Source: Nostoc linckia FACHB-104 (GTDB lineage: Bacteria; Cyanobacteriota; Cyanobacteriia; Cyanobacteriales; Nostocaceae). Taken from it: 64,000 nt of DNA. This document shows, in pieces, positions 58,492 through 64,000 of this stretch (positions are counted from its first letter, which is position 1; each line of letters begins with the position of its first letter). Location of the stretch: NCBI RefSeq assembly GCF_014696615.1, contig NZ_JACJQJ010000009.1, forward strand, positions 62,001 through 126,000, written 5' to 3'. Under the pieces are notes generated by a model that did no database searches, was not told the DNA's origin, and saw only the letters and a list, made by a program, of their open reading frames with translations. The position numbers and the translations under genes are program-made.

Positions 58492-58659
58492 CTTAAACCT
58501 CGACCATTAAGACTTAAACCTCGACCATTAAGGCTTAAACCTCGACCATTAAGGCTTAAACCTCGACCATTAAGGCTTAAACCTTGACCATTAAGGCTTA
58601 AACCTTGACCATTAAGACTTAAACCTCGACCATTAAGACTTAAACCTCGACCATTAAGG
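58492..58659. repeat. 21-bp tandem array (8 copies) after the caspase-GUN4 gene
   Basis: Eight consecutive units CTTAAACCTCGACCATTAAG plus G or A, with T replacing C at one base in copies 5 and 6, and a partial ninth unit (CTTAAAG) at 58660-58666. Each unit is an imperfect dyad (CTTAA and TTAAG at the ends). All lie in the gap between the caspase-GUN4 gene and the next gene. The rest of the gap (58667-58907) has one HIP1 site and no gene. Confidence 0.92.
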
Positions 58660-58920
58660 CTTAAAGTGAAAGCGATCGCACTTAACTATACATAAAAGTG
58701 CAGAGGTTGAGCCTGTGGTAGGTATCACCTACGCAGTCATAATCGCATATTGCTGAAACTTAAACACATTATTTCTCTGAAAATCAGCCCTGAATAATAA
58801 AATTCAGAAAAATCACTGGTATAAATCAAAAATTCTGTGAAAAAATTGCGATTTTTGCTGAACCGGAATATAGCTTAATTGAGCCAAACTAGCTTTTGAG
58901 AGCTAGTGAAGGAGTAGAAT

Positions 58921-59316
58921 ATGGCTCGTAAGCAACGTACATCCCGGATTCTAGAAAAAGCTCAGTTCAGAGTCACCAGGATGAAAGCTATTGATCCAAA
59001 TATAACTTTTGATGATAACTGCAACTTGCAAAATCTAAATCAATTAATCCAGCAATTTCAAACGATGCTGAATGAATATAACGATGCTATGGCTGTAATT
59101 GACTCTTCTAGAACAAAGCTAGACGAGCTGGAAAAAAGCTTAAGCCTGATTTCAGATAAAATGCTGGCGGGGGTTGGTTTCAAATACGGTAAAGACAGCA
59201 GTGAATATGAGCTTGCAGGTGGCGTTAAAGAAAGCGATCGCATTCGCAAAAGCAGATTAACCCGCTTAAAAAATAGTGCAGAAAAAAACGCAAATGATAA
59301 TGTAGTAACTGCCTAA
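58921..59316 (+). CDS. Small coiled-coil protein, unknown
   Basis: 131 residues. A strong Shine-Dalgarno (GAAGGAG at 58908-58914) sits just before the ATG. The start is basic (ARKQRTSRILEKAQFRVTRM); residues 30-85 are helical with a likely coiled coil (AVIDSSRTKLDELEKSLSLI); the tail is again basic (SRLTRLKNSAEK). No known domain. The composition suggests a structural or nucleic-acid-binding role, but this is not shown. Confidence 0.7.
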   Translation: MARKQRTSRILEKAQFRVTRMKAIDPNITFDDNCNLQNLNQLIQQFQTMLNEYNDAMAVIDSSRTKLDELEKSLSLISDKMLAGVGFKYGKDSSEYELAGGVKESDRIRKSRLTRLKNSAEKNANDNVVTA

Positions 59317-59726
59317 TATAGCTGCGCGGAATTTATCAGCTAAACCTTAAATTGTAGGATGCGTTAGCGATAGCGTAACGCATCGAGAAAGATGGTGCGT
59401 TACGGCTAAATTTCATTGTCTCTAAGTCCGAAATCCTTGCACAGCCGTAACACACCCTACAACTACAAAATATCTAATACCAAATCAAATAATGTTGGCG
59501 ACACATCAATATATTCTAGAGGGTAAGGCACTGCCTTACCCCTACAATCTGTCGCGTTATTTTTTCAAACAGCTTCTAATTTAGAAGAATATAAACATTA
59601 TTTAACTCGTGGTGAGATTCAATGAACTAAATGACAATTTAAAATGCCATCTTCTTTGCCAGCAAAAATAAATATAAATGCATTCAATAAAGCAAAAATC
59701 AACTTTTCCCCTTTAATTTTCTCTCA
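59317..59726. other. Non-coding gap with two dispersed hairpins
   Basis: GATGCGTTA (59358-59366) pairs with TAACGCATC (59376-59384); GGGTAAGGCA (59521-59530) pairs with TGCCTTACCC (59532-59541). These are repeat types. No gene is seen in the 410 bp, which lie between two convergent genes. Confidence 0.6.
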
Positions 59727-61499
59727 CTACAGACTTTTTTCCTTAAATAATCCCATCAATTTCCGCTTTCGCCCATGCTCCTGCATTAACTTAGCTTTAT
59801 AGCTATCCCAATCTGCTTTTCTCCCACATTCCAAGTAGGCGGCGCGCGCTTTTTTTAACCACTGAACTGCTTCAGCATAATATTCTGCTTTAGCTGCATC
59901 CATAATCATTTCTGCACGGCGACGCGCATTAGCAATTACCCAACTAGGTTTTTCAGATATTGCAGCATCCATGACACGGTGAATTAAGTCAGCATAGAAA
60001 GAACTCAATTCATTAACAATGTGAATAGCATCATCAATCAAGCCTTCATGTAAGAAAATATCTACCCTGGCTGATTCGCTTCCCCAACCGCCAAATGTGC
60101 GGAGAATTTGCAATAAATCTGTTTTCACAGTAGCCCAGTTTTCCCCGGCTAATTCTGCCATTTTTTGGTAATCAACAAAGGATGCTTTAACTTGAAAAGC
60201 AGCCATAAGTGCAGATAAAGCTGCTTCTTGATCGTTTAATTCTTGAGCTAAATCACTTGTCCAAATTCCCAATTCATACTGACAATTACCTGGCAAATTT
60301 AAGCCGATTTGGGCAATATCTAGGGCTTCCGATAATGACTCCTGTTGAGCTAAGGTTTTCGCTAAAGCAAAAGCAGCTTCCATTGTATTCATTTGGGCTT
60401 GTGCTGCTGTCATGGCTTCATCGACTCTGCCCAAACGCCCTAACATTGTGAGATATTGTTCGGTTTGTCCTTCGGCTGCTGCTAAATACAAGTATTCTTG
60501 ATATCGTTCCTGACGTTCGAGAATTTTCAGGCGAATTAAGGCTAAATCATCAGCATAGTCTGGGATTTGTTCTTCCCAAACACCCATTTCGGGGATATTA
60601 CCTTGGAGAACTTGCACAAGTGTCGGGTAATCCCAGCCTTGGCGTAAAGCTTCAGAAGCTAAGTCAAAATCAGCGTCCCACTCTTCTTGCCATACTTCCA
60701 AATTAACTTGGATATCCACCTTTTCTTCTGGGGTGAGTTCCGCAGTGAGAATGGCTTCACACCAAGCCGCATTCAATTCTGGGAGAATCTCATAATTATC
60801 AGCACCGTAGTCCGCAACATCATCCCAATTTTCCACACAAGCTGAAGTAATCGCCTCTAAAATTGCGATCGCACTGTTACCATCTCCCCGTTCACACAAA
60901 TCTACAGCAGTTTGGATGAGACTCAGTAATTCTTCACTGATTGGGTCATCATCATAACCATCTTCCCAAGCACATACTGCATTTCGCAGAATCTGGCGTA
61001 CTTTCTGGGTAAAGGGTTTTGGATCAATTGTGCTGTGAAGTACTGCTTTCACCCTTGGTTGTTTGACACTTGCGTATGTAATCAAATTGACATGGCGGTC
61101 GATTGCCTCAATCAACTTAGGATATTCAGCCACCAAACCTTGCACCAACCTTTGAGTTTGCTTATGATCCAAACGATTCAGTAGTTGTTCTAAAGTAGGA
61201 CGTTCCTCAATGCTTTCTGGTTGACGCAGACAAAGAAGCATGGTCGCTACAATATGCTTACACCACCCATCGCGATCGTAGGGACAGGTACATTTAACTG
61301 AAGTTAATCCTTCACTATCAAAACTGAGGCGGACTTGATAAGGGTTGTTTTCATTGCCTTCAACTTCTGCCAACAGCAAATTACCTCTTTGGGTAAGAGA
61401 CATCACAGCATCAGCCTCATAATAAGCCTCGCCTCGCTGAAAAGACTTAGCGTTAGCATGACGGCGGATTGTAAATTCACTTAGCTTGGGGATTAGCAT
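59727..61499 (-). CDS. SWIM zinc-finger protein
   Basis: 590 residues from the ATG at 61499. The SWIM finger is C-x-C-x7-C-x-H: Cys 70, Cys 72, Cys 80 and His 82 in KCTCPYDRDGWCKHI. The rest is helical, TPR/HEAT-like, and acidic (LDHKQTQRLVQGLVAEYPKL, QERYQEYLYLAAAEG). SWIM fingers bind DNA or proteins. The frame can be extended 48 residues upstream to 61643, but that part translates a GGGCATG repeat array and is not coding. Confidence 0.88.
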   Translation of the reverse strand: MLIPKLSEFTIRRHANAKSFQRGEAYYEADAVMSLTQRGNLLLAEVEGNENNPYQVRLSFDSEGLTSVKCTCPYDRDGWCKHIVATMLLCLRQPESIEERPTLEQLLNRLDHKQTQRLVQGLVAEYPKLIEAIDRHVNLITYASVKQPRVKAVLHSTIDPKPFTQKVRQILRNAVCAWEDGYDDDPISEELLSLIQTAVDLCERGDGNSAIAILEAITSACVENWDDVADYGADNYEILPELNAAWCEAILTAELTPEEKVDIQVNLEVWQEEWDADFDLASEALRQGWDYPTLVQVLQGNIPEMGVWEEQIPDYADDLALIRLKILERQERYQEYLYLAAAEGQTEQYLTMLGRLGRVDEAMTAAQAQMNTMEAAFALAKTLAQQESLSEALDIAQIGLNLPGNCQYELGIWTSDLAQELNDQEAALSALMAAFQVKASFVDYQKMAELAGENWATVKTDLLQILRTFGGWGSESARVDIFLHEGLIDDAIHIVNELSSFYADLIHRVMDAAISEKPSWVIANARRRAEMIMDAAKAEYYAEAVQWLKKARAAYLECGRKADWDSYKAKLMQEHGRKRKLMGLFKEKSL

Positions 61500-61502
61500 G
61501 GA

Positions 61503-61635
61503 GGGAGTGGGGATTGGGGACTGGGGACTGGGGACTGGGGACTGGGGACTGGGGGGGATGAGGGAGATAAGGGAGATGAGGGCAGAAAATCCCATTACCC
61601 AATGCCCCATGCCCCATGCCCCATGCCCCATTCCC
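61503..61635. repeat. GGGGACT (STRR1-like), AGGGAGAT and TGCCCCA repeats
   Basis: About seven GGGGACT heptamers from 61512 to 61550, then GGGATGAGGGAGATAAGGGA and several TGCCCCA units. They fill the space upstream of the SWIM gene; the rest to 61830 should hold two divergent promoters. Confidence 0.85.
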
Positions 61636-61830
61636 AATACCAAATTTTGCGAATTTTAAGTATAAGATACAGCGAGTATATAAGTTAAATTATGATACTG
61701 AAGATATTCAGTCCCTTGGCCTGCTAGCGTAAATCATAAATTGGAATTAGTAAGACCCGAACATCAAAGGGGTTGCGCTGATTGCAGGTCAAGTTGAGAA
61801 TATATAGGCGAAGCACACGGGGAAACTAAC

Positions 61831-63258
61831 GTGAGTCAGGGATTCGATTACGATTTAGTGATTATAGGCGCTGGTGTAGGTGGACATGGAGCAGCCCTAC
61901 ACGCCGTTAGCTGTGGTCTGAAAACAGCGATTATTGAAGCAGCTGATATGGGGGGAACCTGTGTCAACCGGGGCTGCATTCCTTCAAAAGCGCTGCTGGC
62001 TGCATCCGGACGTGTGCGGGAGTTACGTAATGCTCACCACCTTAAGTCTTTGGGCATTCAAGTTAGTAATGTGGAGTTCGATCGAGAAGCGATCGCCAAC
62101 CATGCTACCAATCTTGTCGCCAAAATCCAAGGCGATTTAACCAACAGCCTCAAGCGTTTGGGTGTTGATATTATTCGAGGCTGGGGAAAATTAGCTGGTA
62201 CGCAAAAAGTTAGCGTTACTGGGGATGGTGGTGAAAAAACTATCACAGCTAAAGACATTATCCTGTCTCCTGGTTCTGTGCCTTTCGTACCTCCAGGCAT
62301 TGAAGTTGACGGTAAAACTGTCTTTACCAGTGACCAAGGTGTGAAGTTAGAAGCGCTACCAAACTGGGTGGCAATTATTGGCAGTGGCTATATTGGTTTG
62401 GAATTTTCTGATATTTACTCGGCATTAGGCTCTGAAATCACCATGATTGAAGCCTTAGATCAGCTAATGCCAGGATTTGACAGAGATATTGCCAAACTTG
62501 CGGAACGGGTGCTGATTACTCCCCGCGATATAGAAACAAAAGTGGGAATATATGCTAAACGAGTCATTCCCGGTTCCCCGGTAGTGATTGAATTAGCTGA
62601 TTTTAAAACAAAAGAAGATTTAGATGTGATCGAGGTGGATGCTTGTCTAGTCGCTACCGGACGCATCCCAGCTACCAAAAATCTCGGTTTAGAGTCTGTG
62701 GGTGTAGAACTCGACCGCAGAAATTTTATTCCAGTTAATGACAGCATGGCAGTGTTGTCAGCAGGTGAAGTAGTACCCCACCTCTGGGCAATTGGCGACG
62801 CTAACGGCAAAATGATGCTAGCTCATGCTGCTTCTGCTCAAGGTATCGTTGCAGTGGAAAATATTGTAGGTCGTCCCAGGGAAGTTGATTATCGCAGCAT
62901 CCCCGCCGCCGCTTTTACCCACCCAGAAGTTAGCTATGTTGGCTTAACTGAAACCGCAGCCAAGGAATTAGGCCAAGCTGAAGGTTTTGAAATAGCTACT
63001 AGCAAAGGCTACTTCAAAGGTAACTCCAAAGCCTTAGCAGAAAATGAAGCCGACGGTATGGCGAAGGTAATTTATCGCAAAGATACCGGAGAAGTCTTAG
63101 GCGTTCACATCTTTGGACTACACGCCTCAGATCTCATCCACGAAGCCTCAGCAGCCGTTGCTAGCCGCCAATCTGTGCATACCCTCGCTCATTTAGTACA
63201 CGCCCACCCAACACTTTCAGAAGTGTTAGACGAAGCGTACAAAAGAGCGATCGCATAA
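61831..63258 (+). CDS. lpdA: Dihydrolipoyl dehydrogenase (E3)
   Basis: 475 residues, starting at a GTG. The FAD motif is [16 protein letters not shown], the redox disulfide is Cys 44/Cys 49 in [13 protein letters not shown], the NAD motif is [19 protein letters not shown] and the catalytic His 459-Glu 464 pair is in HAHPTLSE. The enzyme reoxidises dihydrolipoamide in the pyruvate dehydrogenase and glycine cleavage complexes. It is 127 bp before trpC, a gene order known from other cyanobacteria. Confidence 0.95.
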   Translation: MSQGFDYDLVIIGAGVGGHGAALHAVSCGLKTAIIEAADMGGTCVNRGCIPSKALLAASGRVRELRNAHHLKSLGIQVSNVEFDREAIANHATNLVAKIQGDLTNSLKRLGVDIIRGWGKLAGTQKVSVTGDGGEKTITAKDIILSPGSVPFVPPGIEVDGKTVFTSDQGVKLEALPNWVAIIGSGYIGLEFSDIYSALGSEITMIEALDQLMPGFDRDIAKLAERVLITPRDIETKVGIYAKRVIPGSPVVIELADFKTKEDLDVIEVDACLVATGRIPATKNLGLESVGVELDRRNFIPVNDSMAVLSAGEVVPHLWAIGDANGKMMLAHAASAQGIVAVENIVGRPREVDYRSIPAAAFTHPEVSYVGLTETAAKELGQAEGFEIATSKGYFKGNSKALAENEADGMAKVIYRKDTGEVLGVHIFGLHASDLIHEASAAVASRQSVHTLAHLVHAHPTLSEVLDEAYKRAIA

Positions 63259-63261
63259 AAA

Positions 63262-63384
63262 TGGGCATGGGGCATGGGGCATAGGGCATGGATAATAGGT
63301 AATTGCTTTCTTTTCTCCCCTGCTCCCTGCTCCCTGCCCCCTTGCCTCATCCCCAATCCCCAGTCCCCAGTCCCCAATCCCTAA
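63262..63384. repeat. GGGCATG, CTCCCTG and CCCCAGT (STRR1) repeats
   Basis: GGGCATGGGGCATGGGGCAT, then CTGCTCCCTGCTCCCTGCCC, then CCCCAATCCCCAGTCCCCAG. The array fills the whole space between lpdA and trpC. Confidence 0.85.
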
Positions 63385-63385
63385 C

Positions 63386-64000
63386 ATGCAAATCCGTCGC
63401 CGTTCCCCTAGTTCAACTGTTGCTGTTTCCGTTATCCGTTATGAGGTTGCAATGCCAGGTGCAGAACCAAACAACATTTTGGAGAAAATTGTTTGGCAAA
63501 AAGAAATCGAAGTTGACCAAATGCGGGAAAGAGTACCTTTGCGGGAATTGCAAAAGCAAGCTTTAACTGCACCACCAACCCGCGATTTTGTAGGGGCGCT
63601 ACGACAAGGCAAGACAAAACCAGCGTTAATTGCTGAGGTCAAAAAAGCTTCACCCAGTAAAGGCATATTACGGGAAAATTTTGATCCAGAAGCGATCGCT
63701 CTCTCTTATCAAGAAGGTGGCGCTAGTTGTCTTTCTGTATTGACTGATGAGAAATTCTTTCAAGGCAGCTTTGACAATTTAGCCAAAGTTCGCGCTGTCG
63801 TAGATTTACCGTTGCTGTGTAAGGAATTTATCATCTATCCTTATCAAATGTACTTAGCACGTTTGCGGGGGGCAGATGCAGTTTTATTGATTGCGGCGAT
63901 ACTCAGCGACCAAGATTTGCAGTACTTCATCAAAATTGCCAAATCTCTCAACATGGCAGCTTTAATTGAAGTCCATAGCTTAGCAGAACTTGATCGTGTG
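63386..64000 (+). CDS. trpC: Indole-3-glycerol phosphate synthase (3' end missing)
   Basis: Open from the ATG at 63386 to the last base; 205 codons are present of about 295. TrpC closes the indole ring in tryptophan synthesis. Visible motifs: [15 protein letters not shown] (the conserved KKASPS loop with catalytic Lys), [35 protein letters not shown] and [11 protein letters not shown]. The N-terminal extension (about 25 residues before the helical start) is usual in cyanobacteria. The gene continues beyond the window. Confidence 0.95.
   Translation, partial: MQIRRRSPSSTVAVSVIRYEVAMPGAEPNNILEKIVWQKEIEVDQMRERVPLRELQKQALTAPPTRDFVGALRQGKTKPALIAEVKKASPSKGILRENFDPEAIALSYQEGGASCLSVLTDEKFFQGSFDNLAKVRAVVDLPLLCKEFIIYPYQMYLARLRGADAVLLIAAILSDQDLQYFIKIAKSLNMAALIEVHSLAELDRV

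Noticed and set aside
61500-61643. N-terminal 48-residue extension of the SWIM protein (MVLGMGHGAWGMGH...)
   Set aside because: It translates GGGCATG and CCCCAGT repeats; the natural ATG is at 61499.

Overview
The window looks like chromosome from a filamentous, probably heterocyst-forming cyanobacterium (Nostocales: Nostoc, Calothrix or Tolypothrix type). The evidence is the very frequent HIP1 octamer GCGATCGC, intergenic spaces filled with heptanucleotide tandem repeats of the STRR kind (CCCCAGT, CAACAGT and TTTGTCA types), and cyanobacterial gene types: GUN4 and ComFB domains, CHAT-TPR and caspase proteins, and a DnaJ-TPR protein coupled to hisZ. I cannot name the species.

1-20.6 kb, all on the + strand, is a surface-polysaccharide (exopolysaccharide or O-antigen-like) cluster. 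It holds a truncated NeuD/PglD-type acetyltransferase, a DegT-type sugar aminotransferase, about eleven glycosyltransferases (GT2, GT4, and one GT-A enzyme that resembles GT64), three methyltransferases including one FkbM type, a Wzy-like polymerase, a membrane acyltransferase, a YdcF/ElyC-type protein and a WcaF-type acetyltransferase. The order (amino-sugar formation, glycan assembly, polymerisation, acyl/methyl decoration) fits one pathway. No flippase (Wzx) or chain-length/export genes (Wzc, Wza) are in view; they may lie upstream of base 1.

21-34 kb holds mostly single + strand housekeeping or stress genes: a DUF4149-like membrane protein, an SbcD/Mre11-type nuclease, the UV endonuclease UvsE, a short Hsp70, a b-type cytochrome membrane protein with a membrane-anchored WD40 protein, an arylamine N-acetyltransferase, two small - strand genes, an EgtD-like methyltransferase, a 75-residue thylakoid-type small membrane protein and a ComFB protein. 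A promoter/terminator pair after the small membrane protein gene could make a short RNA.

34-49 kb is rich in genes of the kinds used in signalling, programmed death and conflict: an exported CHAT-TPR protein, a ParD/ParE pair, a DUF697 GTPase, a MazF-type pair, and an operon of a P-loop ATPase with a 928-residue TPR protein whose N-terminus looks like a STAND domain without a P-loop. The TPR gene carries 16 HIP1 sites exactly 102 bp apart. A 21-bp repeat array sits just upstream of the ATPase. Nearby are a JAMM peptidase with MoeB-rhodanese and a PD-(D/E)XK (GxxExxY) gene bracketed by 29-bp inverted repeats.

49-56 kb, mostly - strand, holds an exported beta-carbonic anhydrase, a LivF-type ABC ATPase, a 4Fe-4S ferredoxin, hisZ coupled to a J-domain/TPR gene, an inositol-monophosphatase-family enzyme, a thermonuclease-like lipoprotein and a 2Fe-2S ferredoxin. 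tRNA-Ser(GGA) follows at 56.3 kb. 56.6-64 kb carries a caspase-GUN4 fusion followed by a second 21-bp array, a coiled-coil protein, a SWIM-finger protein, lpdA and the start of trpC, which runs off the right edge.

The most promising lead for an undescribed system is the ATPase + STAND-like TPR operon at 42.05-46.16 kb with its upstream array and the MazF-type pair 58 bp downstream on the same strand. Next come the inverted-repeat-bounded nuclease cassette and the caspase-GUN4 gene.
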